From the NCBI RefSeq assembly GCF_023898865.1, contig NZ_JAGSOV010000070.1, forward strand, positions 40,507 to 104,506: 64,000 bases of DNA, read 5' to 3'. The position numbers were made by a program, and so were the translations under genes. The notes below the pieces were generated by a model. It had not been told where the DNA came from, ran no database searches, and saw only the letters and a list, made by a program, of their open reading frames with translations. Below, in pieces: positions 8,445 through 17,238 of the stretch. The first letter of the stretch is position 1. Every line of letters starts with the position of its first letter. Source of the DNA: Pseudonocardia humida (GTDB lineage: Bacteria > Actinomycetota > Actinomycetes > Mycobacteriales > Pseudonocardiaceae).

Positions 8445-9608
8445 ATGACCGCCATCGACCCCCGAGTCCCCACCGTCGTCCTCGACTCCGGAGCCCGTGC
8501 CGTCGACACGTCGGGAGAAGCAGCCGCCCGCCCCACCCCGTGGGCGCCGCTGCGGATCCTGGCCGCCGAGATCGAGGCGACCATCGAGCGGATCTCCACC
8601 GGCCCGGCACCCGACAACGGCCGCCGATCCGCCCTGCTGGTGCACCCCGAGTCGACCACCGGACGCAGCTTCGCCCCCGGCGTCGAGGTCGCCGTGGAGG
8701 TCCTGCTCCCCGGGGAGTCGACGACACCGCTGCGGCGCAACTCGAGCATCGTGCAGATCTGCCTCGCCGGGACGGGCACCGTGCACGTCGCCGGCGCCTC
8801 CATCGACATGGCGCGCAACGACGTCGCCACCGTCCCGTCGATGAAGCCGCACCGGTTCCGCAACGACGGGGACGGGCCGTGGATCCGGCTGGCGTACTCG
8901 AACGCGCCGCTGCTGGCGCACCTCGGCACCCTCTACGCCGAGGAGGTCCCCGCCGACTGGGTGCCCGGCACCGTCGTCGACGGCCCCATCGACATGGACG
9001 AGCCCGCGGAGGTCGCCGACCGCGGCAGCGCCCCGGACCACGAGGTCTCCCCCACCGGCGCGCGCCTGCGCGGCTACGAGTTCCTCGTCGACATCGAGCC
9101 CGTCCCGGACCGGCTGCGGCACTGGCCCTACCGGACCGTCTCCGGTCTCATGTCGCAGTCCACCGGCGACGGCGAACGCACGATCATGGCGCTCTACAAC
9201 CCGGCCACCGAACGCCGGCAGGGCGCGACCGGCAGCTTCTTCGTCACACTGTCCCGCATCCCGCACGGGCACCGCCCACGGCCCGAGGGAGCCGGCCACC
9301 GCCACAGCTCGGTGGCCATCAACTACCACGTCGAGGGCACCGGGTACTCCGTCGTCGACGGCCGGCGCATCGACTTCGCCCCGGGCGATCTCCTGCTGTC
9401 CGCACCGTCGTGGCGCGAGCACGCGCACTACCCCAGCGAAACCGGCCTGACCGTGTTCACCGTCCAGGACCACCCCCAGCACATCGCGACGGAATCGCTC
9501 ATCTGGCAGGAGGACATGAACGGCCCGATCCTCGCGCTGGGTCTCGAACGCGGTCAAACCGGCTACATCGCTCCTCGCAACTGGGACGACGACCTGCCCC
9601 GCATCTGA
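8445..9608 (+). CDS. Bicupin protein, gentisate 1,2-dioxygenase-like
   Basis: The protein has 387 aa and two cupin barrels. The C-terminal barrel carries the putative iron ligands in AGHRHSSVAINYH and in SWREHAH. The N-terminal barrel (about residues 85-140) lacks a clear HxH pair (NSSIVQICLAGTG), so one metal site probably works. The layout resembles gentisate and 1-hydroxy-2-naphthoate dioxygenases, although in gentisate dioxygenases the active iron is usually in the N-terminal cupin. It is the last operon gene, followed by a hairpin at 9635. A ring-cleaving role that feeds the FAH-family hydrolase is plausible. Confidence 0.75.
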   Translation: MTAIDPRVPTVVLDSGARAVDTSGEAAARPTPWAPLRILAAEIEATIERISTGPAPDNGRRSALLVHPESTTGRSFAPGVEVAVEVLLPGESTTPLRRNSSIVQICLAGTGTVHVAGASIDMARNDVATVPSMKPHRFRNDGDGPWIRLAYSNAPLLAHLGTLYAEEVPADWVPGTVVDGPIDMDEPAEVADRGSAPDHEVSPTGARLRGYEFLVDIEPVPDRLRHWPYRTVSGLMSQSTGDGERTIMALYNPATERRQGATGSFFVTLSRIPHGHRPRPEGAGHRHSSVAINYHVEGTGYSVVDGRRIDFAPGDLLLSAPSWREHAHYPSETGLTVFTVQDHPQHIATESLIWQEDMNGPILALGLERGQTGYIAPRNWDDDLPRI

Positions 9609-9634
9609 GTGCTCCCCGCCAGGCCGGCTCGTCA

Positions 9635-9662
9635 GTCGACAGGCTCTCGAGGGCCTGCCGAC
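9635..9662 (+). terminator. Hairpin after the catabolic operon
   Basis: GTCGACAGGC and GCCTGCCGAC form ten-base arms with one mismatch around an eight-base loop, 27 bp after the bicupin stop. There is no T-run, as is common in actinobacteria. Termination is likely but not proven. Confidence 0.45.
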
Positions 9663-9799
9663 GAGCGGTTGCGTGCGCGGGCCGAGGCAGCTCCCGGCCT
9701 CGGCCTGAGGCGACCCCTTCACAGCCTCTCCAACCTGCTGAGGCGGTGCAGGTCTGGCGCGGCGTGGCACCACCGAGATGAGTGAAGTCCCTGGTAGAC

Positions 9800-10196
9800 G
9801 GGCGATCGACGTCGCCGCACGCAAGGCATTCGTCATCGTCGACGGCACCCTGCTGCGCATCGACCGCGTCGGCATGGCCACCGGCCACTCCGAAGCCGCC
9901 CTCGCCGCCCTGGCCGGCGTCGCCCCGCTACCGGCCTCGTCGGGCAGCACCCGGCGCCACCGACTCAACCGCGGCGGGGACCGCCGTCTGAACCGGGCGC
10001 TCTACACCGTCGCCCTGACCCGGCTCGGCCGCGACCCACGCACCCGCGCCTACCTCGCCCGTCGCACCACCGAAGGCGGCACCGACGCGACGTCATCCGC
10101 ATCCTCAAGCGCTGCATCAGCGCGAACTCCTCCGACTCCTCACCGCCACCCAGCCACGACCAAGCACCGCTTGACAGTCATTGAAGCAACTCACTG
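9800..10196 (+). mobile_element. Chimeric IS relic: IS5-type fragment joined to IS110-family 3' end
   Basis: AFVIVDGTLLRIDR (about 9826-9870) matches the catalytic start of DDE_Tnp_4/IS5-type transposases. It runs straight into an IS110/IS116-type C-terminal domain (HSEAALAALAGVAPLP, HRLNRGGDRRLNRALYT). After GGTD the frame is lost. Restoring two small indels gives VIRILKRCIS and RELLRLLTATQP, so the IS110 part is dead. The end near CTTGACAGTCATTGAAGCAAC resembles IS110-group termini. The 9609-9800 stretch holds only the terminator hairpin. Confidence 0.7.
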
Positions 10197-10205
10197 AGGA
10201 CCTGC

Positions 10206-10310
10206 CGGGAGCAGTTCGACCGGCTGACCGAGCTGGCCGGCTTCGGTGCTGTCGCGGTCGAGGCGCTGCCCCGGTCGGCTGAGGAGTACGACGGCCTCGC
10301 ACACGGGTAG
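10206..10310 (+). pseudogene. C-terminal remnant of an unknown gene cut by the IS110 relic
   Basis: Thirty-four sense codons ending in TAG read FDRLTELAGFGAVAVEAL and AEEYDGLAHG with normal codon bias, directly after the IS end. This looks like the tail of a gene whose front was lost. The family is not recognised. Confidence 0.3.
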
Positions 10311-10345
10311 GGCCCGCCCCACCCACCTTCCACCGGCTCGCACCA

Positions 10346-12412
10346 GTGAGCCGCCCGCCCGCCCGCACGACACTCGGCTCGGTCGTCGTCGGTGCGGGAG
10401 CGGGGGTCGTGGTGGGGACTCTCGACAGGTCCAGGGCGGTGGCCCTGGCGGCGATCGGGCTCGCGGCGGCGGGCCTCGTCGGGCTGGCGCTGCCGGACAC
10501 CCGGATCACCGTGCCCGCGGGCGCCCGTGCGGGTGAGCTCTCCCTGCGCCCCTGCACCTACGCGACGGAGGCGGGCGACCTCCCCGCCGACTGCGGTGAA
10601 CTGGTCGTCGCGGAGAACCGGGACGACCTCGGCAGCCGGCTGATCGCGCTGCCGGTCGTGCGCGTCCGCGCGACCGGCGTCGACCCGGCGGAGCCCGTCT
10701 TTCGGCTCGCCGGCGGACCCGGTCAGACGAACATGGTGTTCCCGATGGCGAGCCGGCTGGTCGAGCGGCACGACGTGGTGCTCGTCGGTTACCGCGGGGT
10801 CGACGGCTCCAGCGTTCTGGACTGCCCTGAGGTGGAGTCGGCGGTGCGGGGGTCGGCCGACCTGGTCGGTGAGGGGGCTGCGCACCGCACGGCCGAGGCG
10901 TTCGCGGCGTGCTCGCGCCGGCTGGCCGGTGAGGGCGTCGACCTGCGCGGCTACACGCTGACCCAGCGCGTCGAGGACCTGGAGGACGCCCGTCGTGCCC
11001 TGGGCCACCCCCGGATCGACCTGCTCAGCCAGAGCGCGGGCACCCGCACGGCGATGGTCTACTCGTGGCGGCGGCCGCAGGCGCTGCACCGCTCGGCGAT
11101 GATCGGGGTGAACCCGCCCGGCCACTTCCTGTGGGACCCGGCGGTCACCGACGCCCAGATCGTCCGCTACGCCGAGCTCTGCCGGCTGGACGCCGGCTGC
11201 GCCGCGCGCACCGACGACCTCGCCGCCACTCTCCGCGCCACCGCGGCCGACGTCCCCGGCCGCTGGGGAACGCTGCCGGTCAAGGCGGGGGCCGTGCGCG
11301 CGGCGACGTTGTGGGGCCTGTTCGAGACCACGTCGTCGGCCGCCCCGCTGAACGCCCCCGCGACCCTCGATGCCTGGCTGACCGCCGCCGAGGGCGACCC
11401 GAGTGGCCTGTGGGCCATCTCGATCATGGCCGAGCTGGTCTTCCCCGGTTCGTTCGTGTGGGGTGAGTCCGCCGCCACAGCCATGACCGACGCCGCCGCG
11501 GTGGACGCCTACTACGGAGCGGGTGGCGACCCGGGCACGATCCTCGGCAACGCCGGCGCCGACTTCCTGCTGGCGGGCGGCCTGTTGACCGGCTCATGGC
11601 CGGTGCCCGCCGACGCCGTCGACTACCGCGAGCCGCGGCCGAGCGCGGTGCGGACGCTGCTGGTCAGCGGCGAGCTAGACGTCTCGACGCCGCCGGCCCA
11701 CGCCACCACGGAGCTGCTGCCGACCCTGCCGGACGGGGACCAGGTCGTGCTGGCCGGGTTCGGGCACGTCGGCGACTTCTGGCGGGAACAGCCCGAGGCC
11801 GGCCGCACGCTGCTGACCACCTTCTTCGACACCGGTGCGGTCGACGACTCCGGCTACCGCCCCCGCGAGGTGGGCTTCGACCCCGGGGCGCTGAGCCTGC
11901 CCACCGTCGCCCGGGTGCTGCTCGGGACCCTCCTCGGCGCGGCCGTGTCGGCCGCCGTGCTACTCGGGTGGATGGTCCGCCGCGTGCGGCGGGGCGGGTT
12001 CGGGCCCCGGGTGTCGGTGGCGATGCGGATCGCAGCCCCGGTGGTGCTGGGCCTCGGGGCGTGGTCGGCGGCGCTGCTGGTCACGGCGAGCCTGTCGCCC
12101 GCGACCTTCCTCGGCAGTCCGTCGATCGCCGTCCCGGTCATGGCTGTCGCGGCCGGTCTCGGCGTCCACCTGGCGGGTGCGCGTCGGGGGCGTCCGCGCT
12201 CGTCCGGCCCACCGGTGCTCGCCGCGGCCCTGGCCGGTTCGGGGCTCGGCGCCCTGGCCGCGGACGGCTTCCCCGCCGCCCTGAGCGCCCTGGCCGGCGC
12301 GGTGCTGGCCACCAACCTCGCCCTGATCGCCCTCGACGTGGTGCGGGACCACCGATCGGCGGTCGCCGCGGTGAGCCCGACCCGCCGCGACCCCGTCGGC
12401 CCCGGCGCCTGA
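10346..12412 (+). CDS. Alpha/beta hydrolase (S33-like) with C-terminal membrane domain
   Basis: The protein has 688 aa. Residues about 25-50 form a hydrophobic N-terminal segment. The hydrolase core follows with oxyanion strand LAGGPGQ, nucleophile elbow LLSQSAGTR, a late acidic LLVSGELDVSTP and catalytic His in LAGFGHVGDF, all in the order of proline-iminopeptidase/tripeptidyl-peptidase-like S33 enzymes. From about residue 515 the protein becomes strongly hydrophobic with four to six membrane segments, an unusual extension. The GTG start is the only good choice; no strong ribosome site is seen. It stands alone on its strand. It is probably a membrane-anchored peptidase or esterase facing the periplasmic side, with unknown substrate. 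Confidence 0.75.
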   Translation: MSRPPARTTLGSVVVGAGAGVVVGTLDRSRAVALAAIGLAAAGLVGLALPDTRITVPAGARAGELSLRPCTYATEAGDLPADCGELVVAENRDDLGSRLIALPVVRVRATGVDPAEPVFRLAGGPGQTNMVFPMASRLVERHDVVLVGYRGVDGSSVLDCPEVESAVRGSADLVGEGAAHRTAEAFAACSRRLAGEGVDLRGYTLTQRVEDLEDARRALGHPRIDLLSQSAGTRTAMVYSWRRPQALHRSAMIGVNPPGHFLWDPAVTDAQIVRYAELCRLDAGCAARTDDLAATLRATAADVPGRWGTLPVKAGAVRAATLWGLFETTSSAAPLNAPATLDAWLTAAEGDPSGLWAISIMAELVFPGSFVWGESAATAMTDAAAVDAYYGAGGDPGTILGNAGADFLLAGGLLTGSWPVPADAVDYREPRPSAVRTLLVSGELDVSTPPAHATTELLPTLPDGDQVVLAGFGHVGDFWREQPEAGRTLLTTFFDTGAVDDSGYRPREVGFDPGALSLPTVARVLLGTLLGAAVSAAVLLGWMVRRVRRGGFGPRVSVAMRIAAPVVLGLGAWSAALLVTASLSPATFLGSPSIAVPVMAVAAGLGVHLAGARRGRPRSSGPPVLAAALAGSGLGALAADGFPAALSALAGAVLATNLALIALDVVRDHRSAVAAVSPTRRDPVGPGA

Positions 12413-12814
12413 CCGGACGCACAGCGGGTCGGGTCGAGACCGTGCTCGCGCATCGTCGACCGGGCGTACGGGCCCAGCCCTTCCAGCACGGACGCCACGC
12501 CCACGCCCTCTCTCCTGCGCGCGCCGCATCCAGTGCGCCGCCCGCGGCGGATGGCGCCGCTCAGGTCGTGATCCCGTGGTCCTGCAACCAGGGCACCGGG
12601 TTGAGCTTCATGCCGTCGGCGTCCCAGACCTCGAAGTGCAGGTGCGGACCGGTCGAGTGGTCCTTGTCACCCATCTCGGCGATCTCCTCGCAAGCAGACC
12701 GTCATCCAGTACGCCCGGACTCCGGGATCGCCACCGGCTGCCGACAGCTGGTCCGCACCCTGACCTCACCCTGCCCGCCCTTCCCGAGGGGGCACCCGGC
12801 CTGACCCGGACGGG
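12413..12814. pseudogene. Stretch with a peptidase M23 C-terminal relic (12561-12686, minus strand)
   Basis: On the minus strand 12686-12561 reads AEMGDKDHSTGPHLHFEV then PVPWLQDHGIT and a stop. The HLHFE motif is the C-terminal signature of LytM/M23 metallopeptidases that cut peptidoglycan. The N-terminal part and the first zinc ligands are missing, so this is a dead fragment. Outside it I see nothing coding. Confidence 0.6.
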
Positions 12815-13174
12815 ATGAAGCACATCAGCCGCTACGTCACCGCCGCGGCCGCGAGCGCTCTGGACCAGGCTGCTGGCGCCGTCATCGACGCGCTCGGCGA
12901 GGTCGTCCCCCGCCACGTCGCGCTCAGCGCCCTGCTCGAGGCCGCCGCGGGCCAGGTCGACTCGGTCATCGAGTCCCTCGTCCAGGTCCGCGCAGCCGGG
13001 CTGGCTGCGCGCCTCCAAGCGCTCCAGGAGCGATCACACCCGGGCAACGAATTCGCCGACGGGCCACCAGTCGCCGGCAGCGGGCCTGTACCCGTCTTCT
13101 CCAACACGTTTCCCATCGGGACTCGATCAGCTCTGCGCTCCGGGTCGTCGCGTCGTATCCCCTTCGGGAGGTAG
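12815..13174 (+). CDS. Hypothetical protein, probably a truncated gene
   Basis: An open frame of 119 codons starts MKHISRYVTAAAASALDQAA and is rich in Ala, Val and Leu, helical over residues 1-75. The last 40 residues look random (GTRSALRSGSSRRIPFG), suggesting that the original gene was cut near 13040. The ribosome site is weak. I recognise no domain. The 13180-13360 stretch after it shows no convincing gene. Confidence 0.3.
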   Translation: MKHISRYVTAAAASALDQAAGAVIDALGEVVPRHVALSALLEAAAGQVDSVIESLVQVRAAGLAARLQALQERSHPGNEFADGPPVAGSGPVPVFSNTFPIGTRSALRSGSSRRIPFGR

Positions 13175-13360
13175 TCGGGATGCCAAATCGCGCCCACAAA
13201 CCCAACGCTCGGGTGCGCACGTCCCGGTCAAGGACGTGCTCACCCTCAAACGCCAGATCGGCTGGCCACGGTCGCTCGGCACCGGCGTTCCGCGTCGGCG
13301 GGCAGCTACTCCCTCGGCGGCGGGGCGGCCGACGACCGGGGGCGTCGACGCTCTACGAGA

Positions 13361-13903
13361 TCAAACGCAGTGGCGGGTGGCGATTCGGGTGACCGACCAC
13401 AGTCGGGCGGCGGGCGAGGGCTGGACGGAGGTCGCCCGGCCGGGTGGTCCCGATGACGTCACCACTGGGTCGTCGTCGGGTCGGGGCCGGCGGGTGCGCC
13501 ACAGCCAGCGCAGCCGGGGGATCGACAGCGCGGTGTGCCCGGCCAACGCCGTGACCAGCGCTCCGGCAACGGCCGGAGCCCCGGCCGATGCCGTTCCGGC
13601 GATCGCCGAGCCGAACACCGCTGCCTCGACCAGCAGCCGGACACGGCCCGAGACCGGGACCGGTGCCCGACCCGACCGGCTGGGGTCGCCCGGGACAGCG
13701 AAGGTGCCCCACGCCCCCGCCGCAGCCACCGGCGCGGCCACCGCGGCCACCGCGGCCAGCCGGCCGCCGCCGGTCAGTCGGGCCGCCGACCAGGCCAGCC
13801 CGCCGAGCGCGGCGAGCTCCAGGCCGAACCGGAGCGCCAGGTCGGCACCTCCCATGCGCACCGGTCCGTCGCCGGCTACCCCGGGGTCCCCCGCAGCGGT
13901 CAC
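13361..13903 (-). CDS. YrdB-like membrane protein (DUF2568)
   Basis: The frame encodes 180 aa, of which about the first 130 look like a small four-helix membrane protein of the YrdB/DUF2568 type: LALRFGLELAALGGLAWSA, VAAAGAWGTFAVPGDPSRS and RLLVEAAVFGSA. The C-terminal 45 residues (RPRPDDDPVVTSS onward) are not typical and may reflect a shifted stop. The GTG start overlaps the SRPBCC stop by four bases, so the two genes are coupled. The function of the family is unknown. Confidence 0.65.
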   Translation of the reverse strand: MTAAGDPGVAGDGPVRMGGADLALRFGLELAALGGLAWSAARLTGGGRLAAVAAVAAPVAAAGAWGTFAVPGDPSRSGRAPVPVSGRVRLLVEAAVFGSAIAGTASAGAPAVAGALVTALAGHTALSIPRLRWLWRTRRPRPDDDPVVTSSGPPGRATSVQPSPAARLWSVTRIATRHCV

Positions 13904-14364
13904 GCGGGGCCCTGCGCATCGATCTGCGCGACCCGCGCCGCCAGCGCGTTGTTCATCGCCGCGAAGCCGGCCTGCGTGCCGGCCGCTGCGGACCGCAGGA
14001 CGAGCGGCACCAGTACGCCACGGAAGTCCTCCCCGTGCACCAGCCGGGTTGCGCCGGCCGCCTCACCGCCCGCCGGTGCCAGGTCGAACCGGTGGGCCCC
14101 GTCGAACAGGCCGGAGATCCCCCACAGCCGACCCAGCCAGGCGAACCGGCGGCCCGGCTCGGCGGCGGTGACCGTCGGGGAGAATTCCATCGCCTTGCCG
14201 CCCTCGGGGCGGATCCGCACTCGCAGCGTCTCCCCCACCGCCACCGTGCCGGAGGCCTCCAGCACGAACGGGTTCCACTCGGCGTACCGATCCAGGTCGG
14301 TGAGCACCTGCCACACCACCATCGGCGGCGCCGGGATCGTGATCGTGGATTCGAGGATGCGCAC
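13900..14364 (-). CDS. SRPBCC (START-like) family protein
   Basis: The protein has 154 aa with the usual polyketide-cyclase/START-like pattern: ILESTITIPAPPMVVWQVLTD, RYAEWNPFV and the final long helix containing AAMNNALAARV. These small barrels bind hydrophobic ligands, and some act as cyclases or stress proteins. It is the first gene of a two-gene unit with the YrdB-like gene. A strong palindrome lies 9-29 bp upstream, so transcription is likely controlled by a repressor encoded elsewhere. Confidence 0.85.
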   Translation of the reverse strand: MRILESTITIPAPPMVVWQVLTDLDRYAEWNPFVLEASGTVAVGETLRVRIRPEGGKAMEFSPTVTAAEPGRRFAWLGRLWGISGLFDGAHRFDLAPAGGEAAGATRLVHGEDFRGVLVPLVLRSAAAGTQAGFAAMNNALAARVAQIDAQGPA

Positions 14365-14372
14365 GTCAGCTC

Positions 14373-14393
14373 CTGTCTGAGACGATCAGACAG
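14373..14393. promoter_or_regulatory. Palindromic operator before the SRPBCC gene
   Basis: CTGTCTGA-N5-TCAGACAG is a perfect 8+5+8 inverted repeat placed 9 bp before the SRPBCC start codon. Its size and position fit a TetR- or MarR-type operator; no regulator gene is adjacent. Confidence 0.5.
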
Positions 14394-14584
14394 ACCGTAG
14401 CTGACCTTGCCATGGAGCGGATCGTCCCTGCGGCACTGCGACGACGTCCACCCATTGGCCGGATCGCACACCGGCGCCGACCGCGACTACCTCACCGGCC
14501 TCACCGCGCAGTACAGCCACCGAGATCACCGCGACCGGACCGCCGGTGCACTTCGCCCATCCACAATCGTCTGTTCAATCACCG

Positions 14585-15116
14585 ACCTCGCCTGCACCGC
14601 GCTTCTGATCCAGCTCCGCGATCGGCGTCCCGGCACGTACAGCGAGTCCACCCGCTTGGCCGGCGCCCCTCCAAGCCCTGCTGCCGCACCGCTGCCACGA
14701 TCTGTGCTCCCGCGATGTCGGTGAACGCAGGCGGAACCGTCACCGCGGGATGCTCGTCCGGCCCCAACCCGGTCAACTGCTCGCGCCGCATCCGGTGGGC
14801 AGATCCAACAGGGATGGCCCGTCGTGCTCAAGGAGGTCGAACACCACGTACCGCACCGGAGCCGCCGCCACCACGCGCCCTGCTGGCGCCTGCAGGTGCA
14901 TGCGATCCTGGAGCAACTCGAAGTCCGGACGGCTCCGCTCGTCCAGCGCAACGAGTTCCCCGTCAACCACCAGCCCGGCACCGGCGCGGTCTGCAAGCGG
15001 GATGCCGGCGATCTCCGGGTAGGTGGCGCTGACGTGGCGGTCGTTGCGGCTGAACAGCACCAGCCCGCTCCCGCCGCGGTAGCCGATCGCACGGACCCCG
15101 TCGAACTTGATCTCGG
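14585..15116 (-). pseudogene. ATP-dependent DNA ligase relic (LigC/LigD-type)
   Basis: The minus strand carries pieces of an ATP-dependent ligase in order: the nucleotidyl-lysine motif EIKFDGVRAIGY, DGELVALDE, YVVFDLLEHDG, then after frameshifts MRREQLTGLG and VDSLYVPGRRSRSWI. At least two frameshifts are needed and the N-terminus is replaced by an IS256-type relic at about 15117. Such ligases serve nonhomologous end joining or repair in actinobacteria. This copy cannot be functional. The 14394-14584 stretch shows nothing certain. Confidence 0.75.
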
Positions 15117-15899
15117 GGTGGGCGAGCTGGTCATCTCGCTGTCGGCGAAGGGCCTGACCACCGGCGAGGTTCAGGCCCACCTGGCCGAGGTCTACGGCGC
15201 CCGAGTGTCCCGGCAAACGATCTCCACGATCACCGACAAGGTCCTCGACGGGACGGCCGAGTGGCGGAACCGGCCCCTTGATCCGGTCTACCCGGTGGTG
15301 TCCATCGACGCGATCAACGTCAAGATCCGCGACGGGAAGGTCGTCGACCGGCCCATCTACGTCGCCCTCGCGGTGACGTGTGAGGGCCACCGCGACATCC
15401 TCGGGCTCTGGGCCGGCGACGGCGGTGAGGGCGCCGAGCACTGGCTGCACGCGCTCACCGAGCTCAAGAACCGCGGCGTGAACGACGTGCTCATGGTCGT
15501 CTGCGACGGCCTGACCGGGCTGCCCGATGCGGTCGAGGCCGCGGCGATGGATCGGTTCATCGAGTTCGCCGAGGCCTGGAGCCAGCGCTACCCGGCCATC
15601 GTGAAGCTCTGGGAGAACGCCTGGGCGGAGTTCGTGCCGTTCCTGCCTTCGACCCCGAGATCCGCGAGGTCGTCTGCTCGACCAACGCCATCGAGTCGGT
15701 CAACGCCCGCATCCGCCGGGCGGTCAAGGCCCGCGGGCACTTCCCCAACGAGCACGCCGCGCTGAAGTGCGTCTACATGGCGATCATGAGCGTCGACCCC
15801 ACCGGCCACGGCCGCCGGCGCTGGACGATGCCCTGGAGACCCGCGCTCAACGCCTTCGACCTTGCCTTCGACGGCCGCCTCACCGCCGGCCGCGAGTAG
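15117..15899 (+). mobile_element. IS256-family transposase relic (MULE-type DDE), truncated
   Basis: The frame reads SLSAKGLTTGEVQAHLAEVY, YPVVSIDAINVKIRDG and WLHALTELKNRGVNDVLM, clear mutator-type transposase. About 40 residues are then missing in frame between LPDAVEA and AMDRFIEFAEAW. A frameshift near 15646 separates WAEFVPFL from the rest, REVVCSTNAIESVNARIR to the stop at 15899. The N-terminal third is absent at the junction with the DNA-ligase relic. This is a different subfamily from the IS256-type element at 45441. Confidence 0.85.
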
Positions 15900-15923
15900 C
15901 CCGTTCACCTGCAGTTGCACCGT

Positions 15924-16412
15924 TCAGTTGACAGTCCTCTGCGGGGCCTCAACGAGCAGCGGCAGGTCGAGCTCACCGGGATCGACGGGAAGATCACGAA
16001 CGGGCAGCCCACCCCGCCGCGACCAGGTCGAGGTTGAACGTCGCGCGTTCGGCCCGGGTGAGGGTCTCGCGCTCGCGGCGCTGTAGTTGGGAGCGATGTA
16101 GGCCAGCAGGCGACCGTCGGTGCCGAACGGGCTGTCGGCGACCCGGACGAACAGGTTGCGTCGTGAGCCGCTAGGGCGGGCCAAGCGGGTGTCGATGTTT
16201 GGGTGGCGAAGGCCGAGGCGGCTTTGCCCTGCTCGAAGCAGTGTGCCGGCCTTGCCCGTGGCCAAACTTCAGCACCACGGCCCGCCCCAGTCGACGCACC
16301 GCGTTCTTCCTGCTCTTGGCCACATGCATCCCGAGCGCGAGCGCCGCCGCCTCGACCTTCGCCTGGTGGTGCTCGCTCGGACGCACCCCGTCCGGGCCGA
16401 GCTCGTCCGCGG
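15924..16412 (-). pseudogene. Unrecognised coding relics between IS256 scar and ThuA gene
   Basis: The minus strand has two frames that join after a one-base shift: NLFVRVADSPFGTDGRLLAY then RETLTRAERATFNLDLVAAG and a stop near 16005. It looks like the end of a real gene of about 50 codons; I cannot name the family. Farther right, 16430-16250 reads EAAALALGMHVAKSRKNAV with good codon bias. Neither has a start or ribosome site. Confidence 0.3.
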
Positions 16413-17099
16413 TCAGGCGCCGAGCAGCCACCGCAGCTCGCGAGCGAGCAAGCGCCTGCGTTGCCCGTCCGCGTACGAGCGCAGGTCGTGGCCGAGCGCG
16501 TCGTACACCACGCGCCCGCGTTCCTCCCGCGCCACCACGAGCGGGTGGGTGCCGCCGGCCTCCGCGTGCTCGGCGAGCACGGCCGCCGAGCCCGGGCGGG
16601 CGACCAGGAGGTCGGTGTAGCGCTCGTCCAGCACCGTGAAGTCCCGCAGCTCCCGCGTCACGGGATGCGTGGTGCCTGCCTCCGTGATCCGCACGCGCGC
16701 CGGGCCGAGCGCCGGGTGCCAGGAGGTGCCGGGCACCCAGGCGATGCCGAGCCGCGCGTCGAGTGCGGGGTAGTCGGACAAGGACGCGGCTGCGGTGTGC
16801 AACCCGAGCAGCGCCCCGCCCCGATCCACGAACGCCTCGCTCGCTTCCCTCGCGGCCGCCAGCGTCGCCGCATCGGGCAGCGGCGCGTCCTCGGGCACGT
16901 TGCGCCGTGAGTCCCCGGCGTTGACCACGAGCAGGTCCACATCACCCAAACCCGACAGCGCGGCGTCCACGTCGTCGGCGATCCGCACCTTCGCCCCGAC
17001 CTCCTCGGCCACCTCCGCGACCGCGGCGCTCGTGGCCGCGAAGGGGTGCCACGGATCGGCGTACCGACCGGTGCCGGAAACGACGAGTACACGTCCCAT
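16413..17099 (-). CDS. ThuA domain protein
   Basis: The protein has 228 aa of the ThuA-like, glutamine-amidotransferase-like fold: RVLVVSGTGRYADPWHPF, DLLVVNAGDS, a core GGALLGLHTAAASL, and GTTHPVTRELRDFTVLDERY, a ThuA hallmark. The start at 17099 (ATGGGACGTG) fits the family N-terminus; 15 upstream residues in frame look spurious. ThuA proteins occur in sugar (trehalose and related) metabolism, but their reaction is not settled. It is divergent from the EBP-like membrane gene across 139 bp, so a shared regulatory region is possible. Confidence 0.85.
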   Translation of the reverse strand: MGRVLVVSGTGRYADPWHPFAATSAAVAEVAEEVGAKVRIADDVDAALSGLGDVDLLVVNAGDSRRNVPEDAPLPDAATLAAAREASEAFVDRGGALLGLHTAAASLSDYPALDARLGIAWVPGTSWHPALGPARVRITEAGTTHPVTRELRDFTVLDERYTDLLVARPGSAAVLAEHAEAGGTHPLVVAREERGRVVYDALGHDLRSYADGQRRRLLARELRWLLGA

Positions 17100-17238
17100 A
17101 CCGTCATTCCACCGCGCCACTCGGCGCGACGGACGAGCGAGCACGATCGGATGTGATCGATCCTGCGCGTGTCACCGGAGAACGCGCTGGCCCGAGGGTT
17201 CGCACCTCAGACCGAGGCGGCTGGCTACACTTCCGGCC

